Positions 33,498 through 41,558 of a stretch of DNA of 64,000 bases are shown here, one piece after another. The notes under the pieces were generated by a model that had not been told where the DNA came from, searched no databases, and saw nothing but the letters and a program-made list of their open reading frames with translations. A program made the translations under genes and the position numbers. How positions within the stretch are numbered: the stretch's first letter is position 1; every line of letters starts with the position of its first letter. Source of the stretch: an uncultured Actinomyces sp. (GTDB lineage Bacteria > Actinomycetota > Actinomycetes > Actinomycetales > Actinomycetaceae); assembly GCA_900545825.1 (NCBI GenBank), contig URAS01000015.1, forward strand, positions 1 through 64,000. The letters are read 5' to 3'.

Positions 33498-34025
33498 GTG
33501 GCCGACCGCTTCTTTCGGCGGGCCTCCGCCGCCGACCTCGACCAGATCATGAGGGCGATCGCCGCAGGCAAACGCCAGCTGCAGGTCCTCGGCGCCGACC
33601 AGTGGTCGTTTGACGGCTATCCCAGCCGCGCCGACGTCGCCGCCGACATCGACGCCCGCCTCGCCCACGTCCTCGTCGAACCCGCAACCGCCCCCACGAC
33701 CTCCGACATCGTCGTCGCCTCGATCGTCCTCGACCCCCGCCCCGACCCGTGGTACGACCAGCCGGGCCTGGCCTGGCGGACCCCGCGCGAGGGCACGCTG
33801 GTCCTTCACCGCCTGGTCGTCGCCCCCGAATATGCCGGTCAGGGCGTGGCGCGCGACGTCCTCGCCTACGCCGCCACGGTTTCCCCGAACGGGCATATGC
33901 GCGCCGACACCTCCGCTGAAAACGCGCCCATGCGCCGGGTTTTCGCGGCGTGTGGCTTCCGGGAGGCGGGCGAGATCGTCTACACGGATTTCGGCGAGAT
34001 CCGTTGTGTGGCCTACGAGCGGTGA
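33498..34025 (+). CDS. GNAT family N-acetyltransferase
   Basis: 175 residues with a GNAT core: LHRLVVAPEYAGQGVARDVLAYA is the strand-4/acetyl-CoA loop, followed by MRADTSAENAPMRRVFAACGF. The substrate is unknown. GTG at 33498 begins two bases after the S4 gene stop, so the genes are coupled. It is followed 63 bases later by lepA. Confidence 0.82.
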   Translation: MADRFFRRASAADLDQIMRAIAAGKRQLQVLGADQWSFDGYPSRADVAADIDARLAHVLVEPATAPTTSDIVVASIVLDPRPDPWYDQPGLAWRTPREGTLVLHRLVVAPEYAGQGVARDVLAYAATVSPNGHMRADTSAENAPMRRVFAACGFREAGEIVYTDFGEIRCVAYER

Positions 34026-34088
34026 GTGGTCACCCCAGCCCGGCCGGACGTGAGAGACTTAAGGCAGCAGACGAAAGGGACATAGTCA

Positions 34089-35939
34089 GTGACCGAACAG
34101 ACGCCAGGCCAAACGATCCCCGCGGCCACGAACCCGGCGGTGATCCGCAACTTCTGCATCATCGCGCATATCGACCACGGTAAATCGACGCTGGCCGACC
34201 GCATGTTGCAGCGCACGGGCATCGTGTCGGAGCGCGACATGCGCGCGCAATACCTCGACCGGCTGGACATCGAACGCGAACGCGGCATCACCATCAAGTC
34301 GCAAGCCGTGCGGATGCCGTGGACGGTTGACGGGCGCGCTTACGCCCTCAACATGATCGATACGCCTGGTCACGTAGACTTTGCCTACGAGGTATCGCGG
34401 TCGCTCGCGGCGTGCGAGGGCGCCCTCCTGCTGGTCGATTCGTCGCAGGGGATTGAGGCGCAAACGCTGGCGAACCTCTACATGGCGATGGAGCACGACC
34501 TCGCGATCATCCCCGTCCTCAACAAGATCGACCTGCCGGCGGCCCAGCCCGACCGGTGCGCGGACGAGTTGGCGGGCCTGCTGGGCATCGATCCCAGCGA
34601 GTGCCTGCGCACGTCGGCGAAGACGGGCGAGGGCGTCGAGGACATCCTCGACCGCATCGTCGCCGAGGTGCCGGCGCCCTCGGGCGACCCGGACGCACCA
34701 GCGCGCGCGATGATTTTCGACTCGGTCTACGACACGTACCGCGGCGTCGTCACGTACGTCCGCGTGGTCGACGGCAAGCTCGAGCCGCGCAAAGACATCG
34801 TCATGATGTCGACGGGCGCGCGCCACGAGCTGCAGGAAATCGGCGTCATCAGCCCGGAGTCGGTGCCCAGCGACGGCCTCGGCGTCGGCGAGGTCGGCTA
34901 CCTCATCACGGGCGTCAAGGACGTCCGCATGTCGCGTGTCGGCGACACGGTGACGCGCGCCGACCGCCCGGCGACCGAGCAGGTCGCGGGCTACGAGGAC
35001 CCGCAGCCCATGGTGTTCTCGGGCATCTACCCGGTCGACGGCGCCGACTTCCCCGACCTGCGCGAGGCGCTGGACAAGCTCCGCCTCAACGACGCGGCGA
35101 TCTCGTACGAACCCGAGACGTCGGTGGCGCTGGGCTTCGGTTTCCGCTGCGGCTTCCTCGGCCTCCTCCACCTGGAAATCACCAAGGAACGCCTGGACCG
35201 CGAGTTTGGCCTCAACATCATCGCTACGGCGCCCTCGGTGATCTACCACGTGACCCGCGAGGACGGCGAGGTCGTCACAGTCACCAACCCGTCGGAATTC
35301 CCCGACGGCAAGATCCGGGAGATTCGCGAGCCCGTGGTCTCCGCCACGATTTTGACTCCGTCCGACTATGTGGGCGCGGTCATGGAGCTGTGCCAGTCGC
35401 GTCGCGGCACGATGGGCGGGATGGATTACCTGTCGCCCGAGCGCGTCGAGATGCACTACACGCTCCCGTTGGCCGAAATCGTCTTTGACTTTTTCGACCA
35501 CTTGAAGTCGCGTACTCGCGGCTACGCCTCGCTCGATTATCACGAATCGGGCGACCAGGCCGCCGACCTCGTCAAGGTCGACATTTTGCTCAACGGCGAC
35601 CAGGTTGACGCATTTTCGGCCATCGTCCACAAGGATGCCGCCTATGCCTATGGCGTACGCATGTGTAAGCGGCTAAAGGAACTCATTCCGCGGCAGCAGT
35701 TTGAGATTCCGGTCCAGGCGGCCATCGGGTCGCGCGTCATCGCCCGTTCGACGATCAAGGCGCTGCGCAAAGACATGCTCGCTAAATGCTATGGCGGCGA
35801 CATTTCTCGTAAGCGCAAACTCTTGGAAAAGCAGAAGGAAGGGAAGAAGCGGATGAAAGCCATCGGCAGCGTCGAAGTGCCGCAGGAAGCCTTTATCGCC
35901 GCCCTCACCTCTGACGCACCGGAAGGAAAGAAAAAGTGA
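34089..35939 (+). CDS. lepA: elongation factor 4 (LepA), ribosome GTPase
   Basis: 616 residues. The GTPase P-loop AHIDHGKST is at 26-34, with the G2/G3 regions RERGITIKSQ and DTPGHVDFAYE, and NKIDLP. The C-terminal domain with the lysine-rich tail unique to LepA is complete. LepA acts on the ribosome in translation or subunit maturation. GTG at 34089 is preceded by GAAAGGGA. Its stop overlaps the trmB start by four bases. Confidence 0.97.
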   Translation: MTEQTPGQTIPAATNPAVIRNFCIIAHIDHGKSTLADRMLQRTGIVSERDMRAQYLDRLDIERERGITIKSQAVRMPWTVDGRAYALNMIDTPGHVDFAYEVSRSLAACEGALLLVDSSQGIEAQTLANLYMAMEHDLAIIPVLNKIDLPAAQPDRCADELAGLLGIDPSECLRTSAKTGEGVEDILDRIVAEVPAPSGDPDAPARAMIFDSVYDTYRGVVTYVRVVDGKLEPRKDIVMMSTGARHELQEIGVISPESVPSDGLGVGEVGYLITGVKDVRMSRVGDTVTRADRPATEQVAGYEDPQPMVFSGIYPVDGADFPDLREALDKLRLNDAAISYEPETSVALGFGFRCGFLGLLHLEITKERLDREFGLNIIATAPSVIYHVTREDGEVVTVTNPSEFPDGKIREIREPVVSATILTPSDYVGAVMELCQSRRGTMGGMDYLSPERVEMHYTLPLAEIVFDFFDHLKSRTRGYASLDYHESGDQAADLVKVDILLNGDQVDAFSAIVHKDAAYAYGVRMCKRLKELIPRQQFEIPVQAAIGSRVIARSTIKALRKDMLAKCYGGDISRKRKLLEKQKEGKKRMKAIGSVEVPQEAFIAALTSDAPEGKKK

Positions 35940-36718
35940 GCGAAGAACCCACAGATCTGCCCGACGATCAGGTGTTCATGGCCCGGACGAAGTCGTTCAC
36001 GCGCCGCGCCCGCCACCTCGACGATGCCGCCCAGCGCGTATGGGACACCCATGCCGCCGACTACGTTGTCGATATTGTTCGTGGCGAGGGCGAGACGACG
36101 GTCGCCGAAGACTCGAAGCGGCTGGGCATGCGCAAGCTGTTTGGCCGCGACTCCCTGGTTCGGTGCGAGATCGGGACGGGTAACGGCGACCAGATCGTCC
36201 AGGCCGCCCTCGACCACCCGGACCGCGACTTCCTGGGCTTCGAGGTGTACCGCCCGGGCCTGGTGAAGACGATCAACAAGGCGGTGAAGGCCGGCGTGAC
36301 GAACATCCGGCTGATCGAGGCCGACGCCCAGCAGGCGTTCCCAATCCTGCTGCCGGACGCCTGCTTGGACGAGGTGTGGCTGTTCTTCCCGGATCCGTGG
36401 CGCAAGACCCGTCACCACAAGCGTCGCCTGGTGCAAGAGGACTTTGCTCTCGAGGTCGCCCGCGTGCTGCGGCCCGGCGGCCTGTGGCGGATGGCGACGG
36501 ACTGGGACGACTATGCGTTCTGGATGCGCGACGTCATCGAGGAATGCCCCCGCTTTACCAACCCGTACGCCGGCATGAACCCCGACCCGGCCGACCCGAT
36601 GGGCGACCACGGCGGGTTTGCGCCGCGCTGGAGCGGCCGCGTGATGACGAGTTTCGAGAAGCGCGGGATCGAGGCGGGGCGCACGGTCCGCGACGTGTGC
36701 GCCCAGCTGCTGCCCTAG
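35936..36718 (+). CDS. trmB: tRNA (guanine-N7-)-methyltransferase
   Basis: 260 residues. The SAM site CEIGTGNGDQIVQAA and the family signature VWLFFPDPWRKTRHHKRRLVQ are present, with the C-terminal ATDW block. It forms m7G46 in tRNA. It overlaps lepA by four bases and is followed after 15 bases by hemW, so the three form one operon. Confidence 0.93.
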   Translation: MSEEPTDLPDDQVFMARTKSFTRRARHLDDAAQRVWDTHAADYVVDIVRGEGETTVAEDSKRLGMRKLFGRDSLVRCEIGTGNGDQIVQAALDHPDRDFLGFEVYRPGLVKTINKAVKAGVTNIRLIEADAQQAFPILLPDACLDEVWLFFPDPWRKTRHHKRRLVQEDFALEVARVLRPGGLWRMATDWDDYAFWMRDVIEECPRFTNPYAGMNPDPADPMGDHGGFAPRWSGRVMTSFEKRGIEAGRTVRDVCAQLLP

Positions 36719-36733
36719 GCGGCCTCTCAGGCA

Positions 36734-37966
36734 GTGACGACGTTCTCGGCGTATATCCACGTGCCGTTTTGCACGGTGCGGTGCGGATACTGCGACTTCA
36801 ACACGTACACGGTCGGGTTTGGGCCGGGCGCCGAGCCCGCCAGCTATGCCCGCGCGGTGAGCGCCGAGGTCGACCAGGCGGTCGCCTCGGGGCTGACCCG
36901 GGCCGCGGACACCGTGTATCTGGGCGGGGGCACGCCCTCGCTGTTGCCGGCTGACCAGATCGCCCAGATCCTCGAGGCCGTCCGGCGGGGGATCGGGATC
37001 CGCCCGGGCGCCGAGGTGTCGATGGAGGCCAATCCCGATACGGTGACGCGGGAACGCGTGGCCGCGTGGACTGACGCCGGGGTCACGCGGATCAGCATGG
37101 GGATGCAGTCGGGGGTCGCCCACGTGCTGCGGACGCTCGACCGCACTCACCGGCCCGAGGCGGTGCCGGAGGCTGTGGCCGCGGTGCGCGAGGCGGGTCT
37201 GGACGTGTCGCTTGACCTCATTTATGGGACGCCGGGGGAGTCGCTGGCTGACTGGGCGCGGTCGCTGCAGATGGCGTGCGAGCTGCGGCCGGATCACGTG
37301 TCGGCGTATGGCCTGGTGGTCGAGCCGGGCACGAAGATGGGCCGAATGGTGGCGCGCGGCGAGCTGCCGCGTCCCGACGATGACGACGAGGCCCGCAAGT
37401 ATCGCCTGGCCGACGCCATGCTGGCGGATGCGGGCTACCGGTGGTACGAGATTTCAAATTGGGCGCGCCTGGACGCCGACGAGGCCCCGGCGGTGCCGTG
37501 GGATGCGACGTGCCTGCGCCACGTGTCCCGCCATAACCTCGCCTACTGGGTCGAGGGCGAATGGTGGGGGTTTGGGCCGGGTGCCCACTCGTTCGTTGGC
37601 GGACGCCGGTGGTGGAACGTCAAGCATCCCGGCGCGTACGCCGGCAAGGTGTTGGCTGGCGAGTCGCCGATGGCGGGGGACGAGGTCCCCGACGCCGAGG
37701 CACGCCGCCTGGAACACGTCATGTTGGCGATTCGGCTGTCGCGGGGCCTCGAGTGGACGGATGTGTGCGGCGTGGATGGCAGCCGCGGGGGCGAGGTCGC
37801 CCGGATGGTCGACCAGGGCCTGCTGCGGATCGCCCGCCCCGAGGGTGACGGGGGCCAGGCCGAGCCGGTGGCGTCGGCTGCCCAGGCCCGCGAGGGCGAC
37901 CGCGTGGTGCTTACTCTCGACGGGCGGCTGCTGGCCGACGACGTGACGCGCCGCCTGGTCTTTTAA
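36734..37966 (+). CDS. hemW: HemW-like radical SAM protein
   Basis: 410 residues. The iron-sulfur site C13-x3-C17-x2-C20 (PFCTVRCGYCDF) is of the HemW/CPDH type, and GGGTPSLLP binds SAM. HemW is a heme chaperone that inserts heme into membrane enzymes; it is often mislabelled as coproporphyrinogen oxidase. The position after lepA is common in Gram-positive bacteria. GTG at 36734 is used. Confidence 0.9.
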   Translation: MTTFSAYIHVPFCTVRCGYCDFNTYTVGFGPGAEPASYARAVSAEVDQAVASGLTRAADTVYLGGGTPSLLPADQIAQILEAVRRGIGIRPGAEVSMEANPDTVTRERVAAWTDAGVTRISMGMQSGVAHVLRTLDRTHRPEAVPEAVAAVREAGLDVSLDLIYGTPGESLADWARSLQMACELRPDHVSAYGLVVEPGTKMGRMVARGELPRPDDDDEARKYRLADAMLADAGYRWYEISNWARLDADEAPAVPWDATCLRHVSRHNLAYWVEGEWWGFGPGAHSFVGGRRWWNVKHPGAYAGKVLAGESPMAGDEVPDAEARRLEHVMLAIRLSRGLEWTDVCGVDGSRGGEVARMVDQGLLRIARPEGDGGQAEPVASAAQAREGDRVVLTLDGRLLADDVTRRLVF

Positions 37967-38071
37967 CGCGCGAAGCTCGGCCGGGAGGGGCCGGGCGGTC
38001 GTCTATGTGGTGGTGAGAAATGCCCGCGGTGGGAAGTCGCGGCCGTCGTGGCTGTCAGAGAACGGATAGAT

Positions 38072-38105
38072 GAAGGCCCCCGATCGTTTCCGATCGGGGG
38101 CCTTC
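38072..38105. terminator. bidirectional terminator between hemW and the surface-protein gene
   Basis: A perfect 15-bp stem GAAGGCCCCCGATCG with a four-base loop, between two convergent genes. Confidence 0.9.
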
Positions 38106-38149
38106 GCTTGTCTAGCAGCTAACCGAGGTTAGCAACCGTGTCCGTGAGC

Positions 38150-39757
38150 TCAGTGCTCGCGGCGGGCCAGAACAACGCCCGAGCCAGCGGTCGCGATGCC
38201 GGCAGCCATGAGCAGCAGCAGCATCGAGGACGCACCGGTCTTGGCCAGCGGAGCAGCCTTCTTGGAGACCGCGGCCTTGGTCGTCGCCTTCGGGGCCGGC
38301 GTCTGGACCTTGTCCTTGGTGCCGTTGTCCTTGGTGCCGTTGTCCTTGGTGCCGTTGTCCTTGTTGTCGTTGTCCTTGTTGCCGTTCTCCGGCTTGGTGC
38401 TGGTCGTCGTCGGGGTCGGGTCGGTCGACGGAGGCACAGCCTTCTCGGCGCCCGCGAGGGCGACGTGGCCAGCAGCGGTGGCCTTGACGCCGCACTCGGT
38501 GACAACAGCGGTGCCCGTGCCCTCGGCGCGGTTCAGGTACGCACCCGGGGCATTGACCTCGGCCGACGTGAAGTCGAGCGTGGCGTCGAAGCCGTCGGGA
38601 ACCTCAACCGTGAAGCCCTTGCGCAGGTCCTTGAGCGTCGTGGTGACGTCCGCCGGAGCCTCGGACTTGCCGTCCTTCGCAACGAACTTGATCGTGGCGG
38701 CGGTGTCGTCAGCGACCGGGTAGTAGGCGTTACCCACACCAGCCAGCGTGACGAGGTACGTGGTCTTGCCGTCCTTGTTGCCCTGGTCGGCAACCGTGAA
38801 CTTACCGGCGAGAGCCTGGTCCGGTGTGACGAACCCCTGGTTCGTCACGAGGTCCTTGGCCTTCTCGATGGCCGGGATGTAGCTGCCGGAGTGGGCCTTC
38901 TCGGCGGAGGAGACGACCTCGGTGCCGATGGCGAGCTGGAGGATGGCGTCCGAGCGGCGCTCGGCGTTCATCATCGCGCCCTTGACGACCGGGTACGAGT
39001 CCTTGTTGGCGAACATGTAGGCCATCGCGGAGACGTCGGCCTGGCGCTCGGCCGAGTCGGCCAGCGGGCCCCAGTCGCCCGTGTAGGTGCCGTCAACCTT
39101 GTAGGTAAAGTTGTCGGCGATGTCGCGGTAGGCCTCGACCTTGTAGCCGCACAGGTCCTTGCTGCCGATGTTCATGAAGTCGCCGTGGTAGTAGTTGGCG
39201 AACTGGCGGGCGGTGGGCTTGCTCTGGTTGTCGTTAACCCAGGCGTTGCGGGCGGGATCCCAGTGGAGGAAGCGGCCCACGCCGATGTCGCTCGTCTGCT
39301 TGGAGGCGATGGCGATCGAGCCATAGCGCTTGTCGACCTGGCCGTCCTTAGCGGGGGCCCAGACGCCGGCGGTGTGGCTGCCGACGTTCTTAATGGGCTT
39401 GAAGCCGTCGTCGAGGATCTGGTCCTTTTCGGTCCAGATGAAGTCGCGACCGTTAACCGAGGCGGTGTCGCCTTCCTTGGCGTCCGTCTTGCCGAGGAAG
39501 TCAACCCAGCCCTTGACCTTCCAGGCATCGCCCATGTCGAGGTCCATGCGGAAACGGTGGCCATTGGAGTCGTAGACGAACTTCTGTGCGGCCGTGCCTT
39601 CGGCCGGGCTGAAGGTGACCGTGGTGTCGTAATTGTTGACGTCGCCTTCGGCGGCGTTCGCAGAACCCGTGAAGTTCAGGCCAGCGACGCCGAGGCCGGC
39701 AGCGAGGGCCATGGAGGCACCCGTCGCGATCAGCTTCGTGCTTTTCTTCGTGCTCAT
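38150..39757 (-). CDS. sortase-anchored surface protein with LAKTG motif
   Basis: 535 residues. A signal peptide (about 1-36, ending ANA-AEG) is followed by a folded region to about residue 435, a Pro/Thr/Asn/Lys-rich stalk with NGTKD repeats, and a sorting signal LAKTG at 504-508, a hydrophobic helix and a basic tail ending RREH. LAxTG is used by class E-type sortases of Actinobacteria. Cys203 and Gln274 (ILQLAIGTE) recall thioester adhesin domains, but their spacing is shorter than usual, so this is tentative. It is likely a cell-wall adhesin or surface-layer component. It has its own terminator and a 10-G tract upstream. No sortase gene is in the window. Confidence 0.85.
   Translation of the reverse strand: MSTKKSTKLIATGASMALAAGLGVAGLNFTGSANAAEGDVNNYDTTVTFSPAEGTAAQKFVYDSNGHRFRMDLDMGDAWKVKGWVDFLGKTDAKEGDTASVNGRDFIWTEKDQILDDGFKPIKNVGSHTAGVWAPAKDGQVDKRYGSIAIASKQTSDIGVGRFLHWDPARNAWVNDNQSKPTARQFANYYHGDFMNIGSKDLCGYKVEAYRDIADNFTYKVDGTYTGDWGPLADSAERQADVSAMAYMFANKDSYPVVKGAMMNAERRSDAILQLAIGTEVVSSAEKAHSGSYIPAIEKAKDLVTNQGFVTPDQALAGKFTVADQGNKDGKTTYLVTLAGVGNAYYPVADDTAATIKFVAKDGKSEAPADVTTTLKDLRKGFTVEVPDGFDATLDFTSAEVNAPGAYLNRAEGTGTAVVTECGVKATAAGHVALAGAEKAVPPSTDPTPTTTSTKPENGNKDNDNKDNGTKDNGTKDNGTKDKVQTPAPKATTKAAVSKKAAPLAKTGASSMLLLLMAAGIATAGSGVVLARREH
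38310..38384. repeat. five 15-bp tandem repeats in the surface-protein stalk
   Basis: Unit TTGTCCTTGGTGCCG on the plus strand, three near-identical copies followed by two variants. Read on the coding strand it gives NGTKD-type repeats. Copy number could change by slippage without a frameshift, altering stalk length. Confidence 0.85.
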
Positions 39758-39983
39758 GTTTTGTCAACTTTCGATGGAGGGGAGAAAACCTTCACGATGT
39801 GTGCCCGCCGAAACAGGCGACCGAGCCCTCGTCCTATGGGCGGCGGTGACGCCGCCTTGCGTACGCTGGCCCGATCGGCTTCCGCGAACGACAGAATAAG
39901 GTTATCGCATTGAAACCTTCGCGTGCAGTAACCATTTTGCTACGTGGTACCCACGATTCGACCGTCAGCGGGCCGATCTGATC

Positions 39984-39993
39984 GGGGGGGGGG
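39984..39993. repeat. 10-G homopolymer tract upstream of the surface-protein gene
   Basis: Ten consecutive G, about 230 bases before the start codon of the reverse-strand surface protein. Such tracts change length easily and can alter promoter spacing. It is also a place where sequencing errs. Confidence 0.75.
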
Positions 39994-40124
39994 TAGTCGC
40001 CTTGCGGCCGACGTGCACATATGTCAAGAATCGCTGCCAGCTTTTGGCGGCGGCACGCGGTTCTGCGATGGTGCAGGTGTGGCGTCTGTGAACGATGTGA
40101 CCTTCATTACGATATGATGAGCTT

Positions 40125-40360
40125 TTGCTGATCGTGTGATTTAGGCCATAAAGTTCACTGCTTTTTCATCCGATATGCGGAATTCTGCTGGGTAAATCGT
40201 TGCTGCGGCGGGGTCGGGGCGCACCGGGGGTGTCGCGCAGCCGGGAACGCGTCTTGTCTCCACGGACGACGTGTGTCATAGTTGTCCCTGCGTGTGAGGC
40301 TTTGCCTGCACGCCTTAGGGGGAATATCGAGTGGGCAGGTCCGCAAGGGCCTGCCCACTC
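40125..40360 (+). ncRNA. possible small RNA unit: promoter plus terminator with no ORF
   Basis: In the 686-base gene-free stretch 39758-40443, TTGCTG (40125-40130) and TAAAGT (40149-40154) form a plausible promoter in an AT-rich stretch. A strong hairpin, GAGTGGGCAGG with CCTGCCCACTC (40329-40360), could end the transcript. Between them I see no reading frame with a start signal. No known RNA family is recognised. Confidence 0.3.
40329..40360 (+). terminator. strong isolated terminator-like hairpin
   Basis: GAGTGGGCAGGTCC pairs with GGGCCTGCCCACTC around CGCAA-type loop bases, followed by GCGTCT. No gene ends just upstream on either strand. Confidence 0.6.
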
Positions 40361-40431
40361 GCGTCTCTCCGGCACCTCCCGCAAGCCTAGTGATGATGTC
40401 CATTCTCGGCATGCCCGGTCGCGTCGCCGGT

Positions 40432-40437
40432 TAGGGT
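40432..40437 (+). promoter_or_regulatory. -10 box of a leaderless promoter (lipoprotein pseudogene)
   Basis: TAGGGT six bases before the ATG at 40444. Confidence 0.45.
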
Positions 40438-40443
40438 GGCGGT

Positions 40444-41377
40444 ATGAAGCGGAACTGGTGTGCAGGCGTCCTCGTCGGGATTGTGGCTCTCTCGCTGGCG
40501 GGGTGCGGCGGCAAGTCCTCCGACGCGTCCTCGGAGGACGATTGGCAGCCGTAGGTCTCGGCGGTCAACCCCCATATCTATATGTCGGAGGTCGACCAGA
40601 TCGTGTTCCCCTCGCAGACCGAGAAGGACATGGTCCATTGGACGGTGACCGCCGTCATCACCCAGTGCATGGCGAAGCGCGGCTTCACGTACGACCCCGA
40701 CAAGTATGGTGGCGCCCTGTTCTATGACAGCTCGATGGACGAACAGGGGATCGAGAGCGCCTACCACTATGCCGACGAGCAGCAGGCGCGCCTGACGGGG
40801 ACGGACGGGCATCACCAGGGCTTCGAGACGCCGACCGTTGCCGACCGTGACATACCGCTTCCGCCGCCGGGATACGAGAAGGCGTTGACCGGGGGGTGAT
40901 GAGCAGAGACTGGGCGATCCGACGAAGGACTCGTGTGCCGGGCAGGCCGTGGCCCAGATCATTCCTCATTACGAGCGGATGACGCAGCTGCAAGATCAGG
41001 CGAACACACTCAACAACGAGGCCGCCGACGCCACTGCGGCCCAGCGGAAGCAGGCAGCGAAACCCTGGGCCGCCTGCATGGCGAAGGCCGGATATCCGCA
41101 GTATCACTCGCCTGACGGGTTGTCCTATCCCGATGGGGACCCGGACTCGGGCGAGTTGTGGCCAGACCCCCGACCGAACGCCGAGGAGATCGCCGTCGCG
41201 CAGGCGAGCGGCCGCTGCATGATTTCCACCGGATATCTGGAAAAGGTATCGAAGGCGAAGGCGATCGCCGCGCACAAGCGCATCGCCAAGAAGCCGGGCC
41301 TCATCACCGAGTGGAAGAAACTCCATGACGAGGAAGTCAAGGTGGCGCAGAGCTACGCCGCAGGTTCCGGGAAATAG
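40444..41377 (+). pseudogene. broken lipoprotein gene (in-frame stop plus frameshift)
   Basis: The ATG at 40444 begins a lipoprotein signal peptide, MKRNWCAGVLVGIVALSLAG then Cys, the acylated residue. A TAG at 40552-40554 interrupts it after 36 residues. The same frame then continues with sensible protein sequence to a TGA at 40897. From the six-G run at 40891-40896, shifting by one base joins it without stops to the frame that ends at 41377 (DEQRLGDPTKDSCAGQAVA, then QIIPHYERM). The repaired protein would be about 310 residues. The motifs CMAKRGF and CMAKAGY in the two halves look like internal repeats and confirm that the halves belong together. Function unknown. Two separate lesions argue for decay rather than one sequencing error. 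Confidence 0.75.
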
Positions 41378-41558
41378 ATCGGGCACGGGGCGGGTGCGCG
41401 GTACGGATCGGCCGGGCACGGGTCGGGTGCGCGGCGGGTAGGCCGTGCGTGGCAACTCTGCTCTCGCCACAAGAGTTAGGTCCCTCTACACTGGGCATTA
41501 GGTCCTACCCAAACGGTGGGCCCTGTCCCCAGTCGTCACAATGAAGCGAGGGCATCTT

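Noticed and set aside
40160..40360. SRP RNA or 6S RNA at the orphan hairpin
   Set aside because: The hairpin lacks the conserved SRP tetraloop and asymmetric loop, and no 6S-like long bulged helix is apparent.
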